A DNA stretch of 34,875 nucleotides, from contig JAKBGL010000002.1 of NCBI GenBank assembly GCA_021833085.1, positions 1-34,875 on the forward strand. The letters run 5' to 3'. Below the pieces are notes generated by a model that was not told the origin of the DNA, ran no database searches, and saw only the letters and a list, made by a program, of their open reading frames with translations. Origin of the DNA: Actinomycetes bacterium (GTDB lineage Bacteria > Actinomycetota > Acidimicrobiia > Acidimicrobiales > Acidimicrobiaceae). Shown in pieces: positions 9,006 through 17,503 of the stretch. Numbering within the stretch: the first letter of the stretch is position 1; each line of letters begins with the position of its first letter. The translations under genes and the position numbers were made by a program.

Positions 9006-9374
9006 TTGGCTTCACGGCTTAGGTGGTTGAGTGTGGGAGTGACGATAGGTTCGATAGCTACAGTAAAAGTTGAAAGAGTTCTGCGTCAAAAGATAAAGAC
9101 CGTTTCTCCTGACTCGATGGTCCGTAGTCTCTCTAAGGAGTTCTCGAAGGTTTCGGAGGACTTTATGTTGTCGGTAAGAGAAGGCTTATACGTTGTTCGA
9201 ATGGAGAGCTCACGTTCAATCTCTCACGCAATTGATCTGAGAAGGGATGATATCGAAGAGTTTGCGTTGAAGATCAAGTCCAATAAGGCGTTCGGAGAAG
9301 AAAGGTTCGATGGAGCTTCCGTGGGGCGGTGTCTGGATGAGGTTTCAGATAGAGCAGAAAGGCTGGTTCGTTGA
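9006..9374 (+). CDS. DUF6167-like small membrane-associated protein
   Basis: 122 aa with a short N-terminal hydrophobic stretch (W-L-S-V-G-V-T-I-G-S-I-A-T-V) followed by a basic segment containing T-V-S-P-D-S-M, then amphipathic helix. The pattern of arginine, hydrophobic glycine-rich stretch, K-V-x-R and a T-P-E-S-L-like motif resembles DUF6167 proteins that lie between the DUF948 gene and alaS in actinobacteria; function unknown. The start is TTG at 9006, directly after the previous stop, and the TGA overlaps the alaS ATG by one base (TGATG). This tight packing supports real translation. The family call is mainly synteny. Confidence 0.65.
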   Translation: MASRLRWLSVGVTIGSIATVKVERVLRQKIKTVSPDSMVRSLSKEFSKVSEDFMLSVREGLYVVRMESSRSISHAIDLRRDDIEEFALKIKSNKAFGEERFDGASVGRCLDEVSDRAERLVR

Positions 9375-11959
9375 TGGACTCGAACGATCTTCGGAAGGAG
9401 TTTACGAGATACTTCGTAGAGAGGGGGCACGTCTCTGTGCCTTCGGCTTCTCTTATCCCTCATGACGATACGATCCTTTTCACCGTGGCTGGAATGGTTC
9501 CCTTCAAGCGATACTTTTTAGGAGAAGAGACTCCGCCGTATCAACGAGCAACATCTATCCAAAAGTGCATTCGTGCTGGCGGAAAGCATAACGACCTTGA
9601 CCAAATTGGAAAGACGCTCCGGCATTTGACTTTCTTTGAGATGCTGGGTAACTTCTCTTTCGGCGATTACTTCAAAGAAGCGGCGATTCCGTATGCTTGG
9701 GGATTTGTAACCGAGGTCCTAAAGTTGGATCCAAATAGACTTTGGGTGACGGTTCATATAAGTGATGACGAAGCGGCACAGATCTGGCAGCATCAGGTAG
9801 GGGTTCCCTGTTCACGTATACAACGTCTTGATGAGGACAACTGGTGGCAGATGGCTGACATCGGCCCCTGTGGACCGTGCTCCGAGATCTACTATGATAA
9901 GGGACCAGAGTATGGAGATGACGGCGGTCCTGAATTTGGATCCGATGAGAGGTTTTTGGAGATCTGGAACCTTGTCTTTATGCAGTTCGTTCGAGATGCC
10001 CAGGGTAATCTGACCCCGCTTCCAAAACCAAGCATCGATACCGGCGCTGGACTTGAAAGAATAGTTCCCATTCTGCAGGGCAAGGGTTCTGTGTATGAGA
10101 CCGACCTTATGGTACCGATGGTCCAAACGGCCGAATCTATAACTAACACTAAGTATGGCATGGGTCACAAAGAGGACGTGTCGCTTCGTATCATAGCTGA
10201 CCATGCACGTGCCATGACGTTTCTAGTGTCAGATGGAGTCTTTCCCACGAATGAAGGTAGAGGCTATGTCCTTAGGCGAATTATAAGAAGAGCGGTGTTG
10301 CGGGCCTACATGTTGGGGGCAAAGGACGATATGGTAACCGGGCGCCTTGTGGATTCAGTAGTTACGTCTATGGGAGAGTATTACCTTGAGCTGAGGGAGC
10401 GAAGTTCCTATATAAAAGAAGTGGTTGAAAGGGAAGAAGAAGCCTTCCGTAACAGGATTATGGTTGGTGTCGAACTGTTTGAAAGAGAGATTCGAGATAG
10501 CTCTTTCATAAGCGGATCAGCTGCCTTTCGTCTCCACGACACCTTTGGCTTTCCTATCGAACTTACAGTTGAGATGGCTGAAGACAGAGGTGTGGTTGTC
10601 GATACAGCTGGTTTCCATCGCGAGATGCAGCAACAAAAACACCAATCTCGTGAGGCAGGCCTGGGAGGAAAAGGCCGAGAGAAAAAGGACGAAAGGGCCT
10701 TTGAGCTCCTTGAGACTCATGGACCGACGCAATTCACCGGATACGAAAAAACGGTTGATGAGGGGAGGATCCTTGCCCTGTACGCATCTGAAGGGAACAA
10801 AGATGAACTGTATCTGTACCTTGATAGGACTCCCTTTTACCCCGAAGGCGGTGGCCAGGTAGGAGACAAGGGGACCATCAGTACAGACAGCGCTGTATTA
10901 GACGTCCTAGATACTAACTACGCCACTAGTCAGATCATACGGCACCTGGTTAGAGTAAAAGAAGGCAGCGTTGTTATAGGATCTTTGGCTAAGTGTGAGG
11001 TAGATGAGTTGGCTCGTATGAGCACTAGGCGTAATCATACCGGCACACATCTTCTTCACTATGCGCTTCGTCAGGTGCTTGGTGAGCATGTAAAGCAGCA
11101 AGGATCACTAGTTGAACCCGGGCGATTGAGGTTTGACTTTACGCACTGGGGACCGTTGTCTAAGGACGAGATTCGACAGGTGGAACAGGTGATCTACCGA
11201 GAGATTATATCTGACGCCAAGGTAGTTACGAAAGAGATGGACAAAGAGGAAGCTATCTCTGAAGGGGCGATCGCTTTTTTTGGCGACAGATATCAAGATG
11301 TGGTTCGGGTCGTAAAAGCTGGGGATCACTCCGTTGAGCTTTGCGGCGGTACCCATGTCTCTTCTCTTGGAAATATAGGCCTGTTCAAAGTAGTGTCGGA
11401 GTCCTCGATAGGTTCAAATACTCGACGAATTGAGGCCGTAACTGGAGAAGGTGCTCTTGAGTATGTCATGGCGACAGAAGATCTAGTGGGGGAGCTCGAA
11501 TCGCTGCTAAGGACGAGTCGAGGTGAACTGATATTTAAAGTTGCCTCGCTTAAGGCTAAAGAGCGAGAGCTTTTAGATGAGGTAAAGAAGATCAAGACTC
11601 AGAGCCTTAGGTCGATATCGCAAGAGTTGATCAACGGCGCTTTGGGTCGTTTCCTCGTTGGTAGGGTGGATAACCTTTCGCCTGAAGAGCTAAAAGACCT
11701 CGCTCTTATGATTCGATCCCAGTCACCCATGATGAAGGTGGTCGTGGTGGGAGGGGTCTACGGATCGCGGGTCGCCCTTGTATGTTCAGTCATCGATGGT
11801 TTTGATCGGAAGGCGTCTGACGTAATTCAACAAGCAGCTTCGCTTGTTGGAGGTGGGGTGGGTAGGCAGGTATCGCTAGCGCTTAGTGGAGGGAAGGATA
11901 CGTCACGCCTAGACGACGCTTTGCAGCTTGTGAAAGATGATCTTAGCGGTATGCTTTAG
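9374..11959 (+). CDS. alaS: Alanyl-tRNA synthetase
   Basis: Charges tRNA-Ala and hydrolyses mischarged Ser- or Gly-tRNA-Ala. Seen: class II aminoacylation core with F-T-V-A-G-M-V-P-F-K and K-C-I-R-A-G-G-K-H-N-D-L-D near the start; G-P-C-G-P-C-S-E-I; E-I-W-N-L-V-F-M-Q; D-T-G-A-G-L-E-R; then the editing domain with N-H-T-G-T-H-L-L-H (about residue 553) and C-G-G-T-H (about 656), the four zinc ligands; and a C-terminal Gly-rich DHHA1-type domain with G-G-G-x-G-R. About 861 aa, full length. I choose the ATG at 9374 rather than TTG 9371 because it begins with the conserved N-terminal helix and overlaps the previous stop. Confidence 0.97.
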   Translation: MDSNDLRKEFTRYFVERGHVSVPSASLIPHDDTILFTVAGMVPFKRYFLGEETPPYQRATSIQKCIRAGGKHNDLDQIGKTLRHLTFFEMLGNFSFGDYFKEAAIPYAWGFVTEVLKLDPNRLWVTVHISDDEAAQIWQHQVGVPCSRIQRLDEDNWWQMADIGPCGPCSEIYYDKGPEYGDDGGPEFGSDERFLEIWNLVFMQFVRDAQGNLTPLPKPSIDTGAGLERIVPILQGKGSVYETDLMVPMVQTAESITNTKYGMGHKEDVSLRIIADHARAMTFLVSDGVFPTNEGRGYVLRRIIRRAVLRAYMLGAKDDMVTGRLVDSVVTSMGEYYLELRERSSYIKEVVEREEEAFRNRIMVGVELFEREIRDSSFISGSAAFRLHDTFGFPIELTVEMAEDRGVVVDTAGFHREMQQQKHQSREAGLGGKGREKKDERAFELLETHGPTQFTGYEKTVDEGRILALYASEGNKDELYLYLDRTPFYPEGGGQVGDKGTISTDSAVLDVLDTNYATSQIIRHLVRVKEGSVVIGSLAKCEVDELARMSTRRNHTGTHLLHYALRQVLGEHVKQQGSLVEPGRLRFDFTHWGPLSKDEIRQVEQVIYREIISDAKVVTKEMDKEEAISEGAIAFFGDRYQDVVRVVKAGDHSVELCGGTHVSSLGNIGLFKVVSESSIGSNTRRIEAVTGEGALEYVMATEDLVGELESLLRTSRGELIFKVASLKAKERELLDEVKKIKTQSLRSISQELINGALGRFLVGRVDNLSPEELKDLALMIRSQSPMMKVVVVGGVYGSRVALVCSVIDGFDRKASDVIQQAASLVGGGVGRQVSLALSGGKDTSRLDDALQLVKDDLSGML

Positions 11960-11974
11960 CGACGAAGGCAATAT

Positions 11975-12424
11975 ATGCGGGTAGTGGGAATTGATCTAGG
12001 CGATAAACGTGTGGGGGTAGCGGTATCTGACTCCGAGAGGACCGTTGCGGTCCCAGTAGATGTGTTTGTGCGCGGTGGGAATCAGCATCAAGATATGAAG
12101 AGACTCGCCAAGGTTATTCATGAGCACGAACCTAAGATTGTAGTTGTGGGAACTCCGCTGCTACTCTCAGGTGGGTCGTCAAAGCAAACTTTGAGAGTCA
12201 ACTCTGAGGCAAAAATGCTTTCTAAACTACTAGATGCAGAGGTTCAGTTGTGGGACGAGAGGTACTCTTCCCGACAAGCGGAACGACGGCTTAGGGAAAT
12301 CGGACATAGCTCAAAGTCAATGCGGAAAATTGCTGATGCGCAGGCTGCCTGTATTATCTTGCAGAGTTGGATAGACGCTAACGTTACACGAAGCGCCGAT
12401 GAGGATAACGGGCAGAGGTTGTAA
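11975..12424 (+). CDS. ruvX: Holliday-junction-resolvase-like protein RuvX/YqgF
   Basis: 149-aa RNase H-fold protein. The N-terminus V-V-G-I-D-L-G-D-K-R-V-G-V-A-V-S-D carries the first catalytic Asp (residue 7); V-V-G-T-P-L-L-L-S-G is the family's second strand; L-W-D-E-R-Y-S-S follows, and a final Asp lies in K-I-A-D-A-Q-A-A. YqgF proteins are linked to 16S rRNA 5'-end processing and proposed as resolvases. ATG start 15 bases after alaS. The TAA is directly followed by the TTG of mltG. Position between alaS and mltG is the standard actinobacterial order. Confidence 0.93.
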   Translation: MRVVGIDLGDKRVGVAVSDSERTVAVPVDVFVRGGNQHQDMKRLAKVIHEHEPKIVVVGTPLLLSGGSSKQTLRVNSEAKMLSKLLDAEVQLWDERYSSRQAERRLREIGHSSKSMRKIADAQAACIILQSWIDANVTRSADEDNGQRL

Positions 12425-13573
12425 TTGAGCGATCATAAAAACGAGAGCGACGAGGTTTTTGAACCCGCATCGTCCTTAGACGACGGCTTGGTAAGTCTGT
12501 CGGAGACGTCGGATGAGGTGGAAGGCTTCGGAGAAGTCAAAAGCGGGCGTATGGTACGACTTGATGGTCGATCAATGATTGCCAAAGTACTGCTAGTTGT
12601 GGTCGTTATCATGCTTGTTACCGTAGCTTACGGTGGAATCTACTATTACCAAAACATTAACGGCGCCGCCGGTGGGTCACGTGTAGTCGTCCTCGTTCCA
12701 GTGGGTGATAATCTTGACTCACTGGCAACGACGCTGGATAAACGTGGTGTGATCTCCTCGGTAACTGTATTTCGTGTCTATCTTCGTCTTCACGGTTATC
12801 TGGGACTCCAACCAGGTATCTACTACTTCCAAAGACATGAACCTTACGCGAAGATTTTTGCACAGATACGAGGAGGCCCCTCCTCTGTGCGGCTTACTCT
12901 AATTCCCGGATGGACGTTATCAGAGATAGCAGCTGAGGTCGGAAAGATTCCTTATCATAGTGCGAAGGGATTTTTAAAGACGGCCATGTCTACAACTGGG
13001 TTGAGTTCTCCGTATCTTCCAAGTTCAGCGTCTAGCGTTGCGGGCTTGGTCTACCCAGACACCTACTTTGTTTCACCTTTAGAAAGTGATAAACAGGTAC
13101 TGCAGACGGCTATAGATCGATTTGATCAGATCGCATCGGAGATTGGTCTATCTCCTAACGGAAAATACAATGGGCTGAGTGCGTATCAAGTAGTAGTAGT
13201 GGCGTCCATAGTGCAAAAAGAGGCGACTACGGTAGGAGATATGGCCAAGGTAGCAAGAGTGATCTTGAACCGCCTATCTGTCGGGATGAATCTGCAGATG
13301 GACTCGACTGTAAGGTACGCTACGGGAAACTTCTCAAGCCCCCTTACTCAAGCGAATCTTGATAGCCCATCTCCTTATAACACATATGTGTCTCATGGAC
13401 TGCCGCCATCACCAATATCTGAACCCTCGAGCCAGGCACTTAGGGCAGTTATACATCCTGCAAAAGGAAGTTGGCTGTACTTCGTAGCGCTGAAGGGGCA
13501 CTCGTCAGAGTCCTTCTTTAACACCTACGCGGAGCAAGAGCAAGCGATATCTCAAGCTGGTGGAGTTGCATAG
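12425..13573 (+). CDS. mltG: Endolytic murein transglycosylase MltG
   Basis: Membrane-anchored lytic transglycosylase that cuts nascent glycan strands and may set their length. Layout: an acidic cytoplasmic leader (residues 1-50), one membrane helix (about 53-72), a LysM-like domain, then the YceG catalytic domain with A-S-I-V-Q-K-E-A (catalytic Glu at about residue 266), I-L-N-R-L, L-Q-M-D-S-T-V-R-Y-A and the closing block S-P-Y-N-T-Y plus G-L-P-P-S-P-I. 382 aa. The TTG start directly abuts the ruvX stop; no other good start lies before the membrane helix. aroE begins three bases after its stop. Confidence 0.94.
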   Translation: MSDHKNESDEVFEPASSLDDGLVSLSETSDEVEGFGEVKSGRMVRLDGRSMIAKVLLVVVVIMLVTVAYGGIYYYQNINGAAGGSRVVVLVPVGDNLDSLATTLDKRGVISSVTVFRVYLRLHGYLGLQPGIYYFQRHEPYAKIFAQIRGGPSSVRLTLIPGWTLSEIAAEVGKIPYHSAKGFLKTAMSTTGLSSPYLPSSASSVAGLVYPDTYFVSPLESDKQVLQTAIDRFDQIASEIGLSPNGKYNGLSAYQVVVVASIVQKEATTVGDMAKVARVILNRLSVGMNLQMDSTVRYATGNFSSPLTQANLDSPSPYNTYVSHGLPPSPISEPSSQALRAVIHPAKGSWLYFVALKGHSSESFFNTYAEQEQAISQAGGVA

Positions 13574-13576
13574 CTG

Positions 13577-14437
13577 ATGCAGGACGACTTTCGACTACCG
13601 ATCAGCGCGACAACGAAACTGCTAGGCGTAGTCGGTGATCCGATATCGCACTCGCTCTCTCCAGAGATCCATAACGCCGCAATCTTGGAGCTTGGTATTG
13701 ACTACGCCTTCTTGGCGTTTCGAGTTCCATCTGCTTCCCTTGGTCGAGCCATTGAAGGAGTAAGGGGTCTAGGTATTCGTGGACTTTCTGTTACGATGCC
13801 GCATAAGGCAGATATCGGACAGTACCTGGACTCCGTAAGTGAAGATGCTAAAGCATTGAACTCTGTCAATGCCGTCTACTGGGACGAGACTACGGCGAGA
13901 CTCTGCGGTACTTCGACCGATGGGGTTGGTTTTATAGATGGATTGAAGTCTGAATGTAGCTTTGACTTTAAAGGAAAAGTGGTGGGCGTAATAGGAGCTG
14001 GTGGGGCTGCTAGATCCATTGTATTGGCTTTGGTTCACCAAGAGGTTGAGGAAGTCCAAGTGTTGGGTCGAAGTCAATCCAAGCTAGAGCAGACCGTTGC
14101 GATAGGCGGTGATAGATGTGTGGCGGCTACCGTAGAGTCTTTGAGAGACTGTGATCTTATCGTAAACGCTACTCCAGTGGGCATGAGTGGACGAAATGAC
14201 TTCGGTGGACTTCCCGTTCCAACTTGGGTGTTGCGCGAAGAGATGTTGGTGTGCGATATTGTTTATACTCCGCTTGTGACTGAATTAATGAAGGTTGCTG
14301 CGGCGAAAGGCTGCCGAACCGTCGGCGGGCTTCCAATGCTTTTGCACCAAGCAGCTCATGCCTTTAGGCTTTTTACGGGCTTTGATCCACCCTATGAGGC
14401 TATGAGAAGGGCGGTCAGGGCTCGACTCAATGGATAG
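13577..14437 (+). CDS. aroE: Shikimate dehydrogenase (NADP+)
   Basis: Reduces 3-dehydroshikimate to shikimate in aromatic amino acid synthesis. Seen: V-V-G-D-P-I-S-H-S-L-S-P-E-I-H-N at residues 18-33 (substrate-binding serines); S-V-T-M-P-H-K with catalytic Lys77; G-T-S-T-D-G-V-G-F with catalytic Asp115; nucleotide-binding G-A-G-G-A-A-R-S (139-146); N-A-T-P-V-G-M; and G-G-L-P-M-L-L-H-Q-A-A near the end. 286 aa, normal length. ATG start three bases after mltG. It is the last gene of the tightly packed alaS-ruvX-mltG-aroE run; other shikimate genes are not in the window. Confidence 0.96.
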   Translation: MQDDFRLPISATTKLLGVVGDPISHSLSPEIHNAAILELGIDYAFLAFRVPSASLGRAIEGVRGLGIRGLSVTMPHKADIGQYLDSVSEDAKALNSVNAVYWDETTARLCGTSTDGVGFIDGLKSECSFDFKGKVVGVIGAGGAARSIVLALVHQEVEEVQVLGRSQSKLEQTVAIGGDRCVAATVESLRDCDLIVNATPVGMSGRNDFGGLPVPTWVLREEMLVCDIVYTPLVTELMKVAAAKGCRTVGGLPMLLHQAAHAFRLFTGFDPPYEAMRRAVRARLNG

Positions 14438-14522
14438 ACAGTGCACAGTTGGGGCGGTATGGTTGGTTTCGGACCAGACGGAGTTTGTCTATCGTCATTT
14501 TTAGGGTCAAAGGTGCGAAGAC

Positions 14523-14570
14523 ATCGACGTTGAGGATAATTTACTTTTGTTGACCTTGTAACACGTCGAT
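14523..14570. promoter_or_regulatory. Perfect 8-bp inverted repeat upstream of pilB
   Basis: ATCGACGT at 14523-14530 is matched by its exact reverse complement ACGTCGAT at 14563-14570, ten bases before the pilB start. The arm centres are 40 bp apart, close to four helical turns, suiting two DNA-bound protein units or a long-loop hairpin in the leader. It is the only conspicuous symmetric element in the 142-base aroE-pilB gap. The regulatory role is inference; no binding protein is identified. Confidence 0.35.
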
Positions 14571-14579
14571 AAGAGATCT

Positions 14580-16313
14580 GTGGATGAAGCAACAGCGACA
14601 TCGAAACAGAGGATGAATCCTCCTGTGCCTGGTAGGGATCTATCACCCTTAGCTCGAGGGCTGATCCTTGCGCGCCTTATCGATGAGCAGACCCTTAGGG
14701 TCGTACTTTCAGAACAGACGCGATCTCAAAAGGCTTTGATTCCGTTCTTGCTAGAAAAAGGTATTGTCAACGAGATTGCTCTCGGACAGTTTCTTGCCTC
14801 TAGATTGGGTCTTGAGTTCGTTGATCTTGATAGTATTTCCGTCGACGACCAGGTGGCGACTTTAGTCTCTAGCCAGATATGCAAGAAGCATGTGCTTTTA
14901 CCTCTTGGAATGAAAGATGACCGCATCGTGCTTGCAATGGCAGATCCTACCAATGTCGTTGCGCTTGATGATGTAAGGGCAATCACTCGTAAGGAGGTAA
15001 GGGTTGTCGTCGCCCCGTGGAGCCAGCTTACCTCACTGATAGAGCGCATTCAACGTATGGGTGAAGAGGCCCTAGAGACCACGGCCCTTGCCGCGAGCGA
15101 GGAGGCTGGAGGAGGCGGTCAGCTAGAGGCAGACGTTACCGATATGGTAGACGATGCACCTATTATCCGACTGGTCAACATGACAATATCTCAAGCGGCC
15201 TTAGATAGAGCATCAGATATTCACATTGAACCGCAACAAGGCGACATCCGAATTAGATTTAGAATTGACGGAGTTCTACATGAGGTAACGCGGGTGCCAA
15301 AGGCGCTTCAATCTGGAATTGTTACCCGACTCAAGTTGATGGCGAGTCTCAATATTGCCGAGCGTAGAGTTCCTCAAGATGGTCGCATAACTTTGAAGAT
15401 TGACGGGAAAGAGGTAGATCTTCGCGTAGCTACACTTCCGACGGTGGAAGGCGAAAAGGTCGTAATTAGGATATTAGATAAAAGTAGAGCACAGTTTTCA
15501 CTGGGAGAGTTGGGATTTACAAGGGAGTCCCTTGAGCGATTCGAACGCTCATTTAGGAAGCCGTGGGGAACTATCTTGGTGACTGGTCCCACAGGTTCCG
15601 GAAAATCTACAACTCTATACGCAACAATCAATATTTTGAATGAAGTTCAACGAAATATCATCACAGTTGAAGATCCAGTCGAGTTTCGTCTAAACGGCAT
15701 CAACCAGGTCCAGGTTCACAACAAGGCTGGTTTAAGTTTTGCTAACGCGCTGCGATCAATTTTAAGGTCAGATCCGGACGTAATACTTGTAGGTGAGATT
15801 CGTGATCGGGAGACTGCTGCGATCGCCGTTGAAGCGGCTTTGACTGGTCATCTCGTGCTGTCGTCTCTACATACCAACGATGCCGCATCAACGCCATCTC
15901 GTTTGACAGAGATGGGTGTTGAGCCTTTTTTGATAGCCTCAGCCCTAGACTGTGTGGTCGCACAGAGGTTGGCGCGAAGGTTGTGTGATAACTGCAAGAT
16001 TCCCCTTGAGATAAGTGAGTCAGATCTTATCGTGGCTGGATGGAACTTAGACGAGATGCCAGTTCCAGAGGTTCTCTATAGAGCGCGTGGCTGTAAGCAG
16101 TGCTCACATACAGGGTTTCGGGGTCGAATTGCGATCCATGAAGTGATGCCAATAGATGAGGATCTTGAAAGAGCGATAGCGGAAGGAGCCCAAACTGACT
16201 CAATTCGTCATCTCGCGCTAAAGGCTGGAATGATCGATATGCGGAGCGTTGGCCTCCTACATGTTGCGAGTGGGACGACTTCCTTAGAAGAGATACTAAG
16301 GGTTGTTGCGTAA
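14580..16313 (+). CDS. pilB: Type IV pilus assembly ATPase PilB (GspE/PilB family)
   Basis: Extension motor of a type IV pilus. The N-terminal 160 residues look like the MshEN/GspE-N domain (L-A-R-G-L-I-L-A-R-L-I-D, L-G-L-E-F-V-D-L). The ATPase core has R-x-S-D-I-H-I-E-P, the Walker A G-P-T-G-S-G-K-S-T-T (about residues 336-345), D-P-V-E-F-R with the Asp box, Walker B-like D-V-I-L-V-G-E-I-R-D (about 400), the His box G-H-L-V-L-S-S-L-H-T, and a four-cysteine zinc site C-D-N-C plus C-K-Q-C (about 469 and 505), which favours PilB over PilT. 577 aa; GTG start. An inverted repeat lies just upstream. It heads the pilB-pilT-pilC group. Confidence 0.95.
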   Translation: MDEATATSKQRMNPPVPGRDLSPLARGLILARLIDEQTLRVVLSEQTRSQKALIPFLLEKGIVNEIALGQFLASRLGLEFVDLDSISVDDQVATLVSSQICKKHVLLPLGMKDDRIVLAMADPTNVVALDDVRAITRKEVRVVVAPWSQLTSLIERIQRMGEEALETTALAASEEAGGGGQLEADVTDMVDDAPIIRLVNMTISQAALDRASDIHIEPQQGDIRIRFRIDGVLHEVTRVPKALQSGIVTRLKLMASLNIAERRVPQDGRITLKIDGKEVDLRVATLPTVEGEKVVIRILDKSRAQFSLGELGFTRESLERFERSFRKPWGTILVTGPTGSGKSTTLYATINILNEVQRNIITVEDPVEFRLNGINQVQVHNKAGLSFANALRSILRSDPDVILVGEIRDRETAAIAVEAALTGHLVLSSLHTNDAASTPSRLTEMGVEPFLIASALDCVVAQRLARRLCDNCKIPLEISESDLIVAGWNLDEMPVPEVLYRARGCKQCSHTGFRGRIAIHEVMPIDEDLERAIAEGAQTDSIRHLALKAGMIDMRSVGLLHVASGTTSLEEILRVVA

Positions 16314-16384
16314 CTTACCGACATAGCCAATGTGACTGTAGTTGAGTGTCTTAGCTTTAGAGTCCGCGATTGGAAAAGTGCGTC

Positions 16385-17503
16385 GTGGCTGATGCGATAA
16401 CGGACTCGTATCCTTTCCATATAAACGATATGCTCTCCTATCTTGTATCGGTAGGCGGATCAGACCTTCATCTTTCAGCAGGCACGACTCCGAGTTTTCG
16501 AATCGATGGTGACTTAGTTCGACGAGAGGATCTTCCGCCGATTCCCCCCCGCCTTCTTCAGGAGATGGTCTACTCTGTGCTTACTCAGAGTCAGCGCGAA
16601 CGCTTTGAAGAGAACTTAGAGTTGGACAGCTCCTACTCTGTACCGAAATTGGGTAGATTTAGAATGAATGTGCTCCGTCAACGAGGAAGCGTGGGAACAG
16701 TATTTCGTTTCATTCCATATCAAATTGCGTCGATCTCGGAACTTGGACTTCCCTCTGTAATTTCCTCGTTTGCAGAGTTACCTAGAGGTTTGGTGATCGT
16801 CACTGGCCCTACAGGCTCTGGTAAGTCCACGACGTTGGCAGCGATCGTTGATCAGATCAATGCGTCACGGGCCTGCCACATTGTAACCATTGAAGATCCT
16901 ATCGAGTTCCTACATAAGTCAAAGAGGTCTCTCGTGGATCAGCGAGAGGTGGGTACCGATACCAAGTCTTTTGCATCTGCACTCAGGCACGTCTTAAGGC
17001 AAGACCCAGATGTGATACTTGTTGGTGAGATGAGAGATCTAGAGACCGTGTCCTCTGCCATAACGGCCGCCGAAACAGGACATCTTGTTATGGGCTCACT
17101 CCATACCCAAGATGCACCTCAGGCTGTTGATCGCATGATCGATATTTTCCCTACAAATCAACAGTCTCAGGTGCGTATCCAGCTTGCCTCTACAATTCAG
17201 GGAATAGTAACGCAGCAGCTGCTACGGCGGGCGAGTGGGACGGGCCGAGTTGCTGCGACAGAGGTGATTGTGGGAACACCTGCGGTTAGAAACCTTATTC
17301 GAGAAGGGAAAACGCATCAAATCTACTCGGCTATGCAGGCCGGAGCTCAGTTTGGTATGCAGACGATGGATTCATCTTTGGCAAAGTTGCATAGACAAGG
17401 AGAGGTTTCGCTCAAAGAAGCACTATCGGCCTCGTCGAGTCCTGAAGAGGTTAGGCGACTATTAGGATCGGGTAACGGAGTTGTTGGAAACATACGCGTA
17501 TAA
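16385..17503 (+). CDS. pilT: Type IV pilus retraction ATPase PilT
   Basis: Retraction motor for twitching. Seen: N-terminal G-G-S-D-L-H-L-S-A-G; F-R-M-N-V; Walker A G-P-T-G-S-G-K-S-T-T (about residue 140); D-P-I-E-F; Walker B D-V-I-L-V-G-E-M-R-D; His box G-H-L-V-M-G-S-L-H-T; and the PilT C-terminal signature I-R-E-G-K-T-H-Q with a following M-D-S-S-L. It lacks the cysteine pairs of PilB. The start is uncertain: GTG at 16385 has GGAAAAG six bases upstream and is preferred here; TTG at 16370 is in frame and adds five residues. The 3' end overlaps pilC by 23 bases, implying coupled translation. Confidence 0.94.
   Translation: MADAITDSYPFHINDMLSYLVSVGGSDLHLSAGTTPSFRIDGDLVRREDLPPIPPRLLQEMVYSVLTQSQRERFEENLELDSSYSVPKLGRFRMNVLRQRGSVGTVFRFIPYQIASISELGLPSVISSFAELPRGLVIVTGPTGSGKSTTLAAIVDQINASRACHIVTIEDPIEFLHKSKRSLVDQREVGTDTKSFASALRHVLRQDPDVILVGEMRDLETVSSAITAAETGHLVMGSLHTQDAPQAVDRMIDIFPTNQQSQVRIQLASTIQGIVTQQLLRRASGTGRVAATEVIVGTPAVRNLIREGKTHQIYSAMQAGAQFGMQTMDSSLAKLHRQGEVSLKEALSASSSPEEVRRLLGSGNGVVGNIRV

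Noticed and set aside
9812..10204. 130-codon minus-strand open frame inside alaS
   Set aside because: Entirely antisense to conserved alaS motifs, with no recognisable content.
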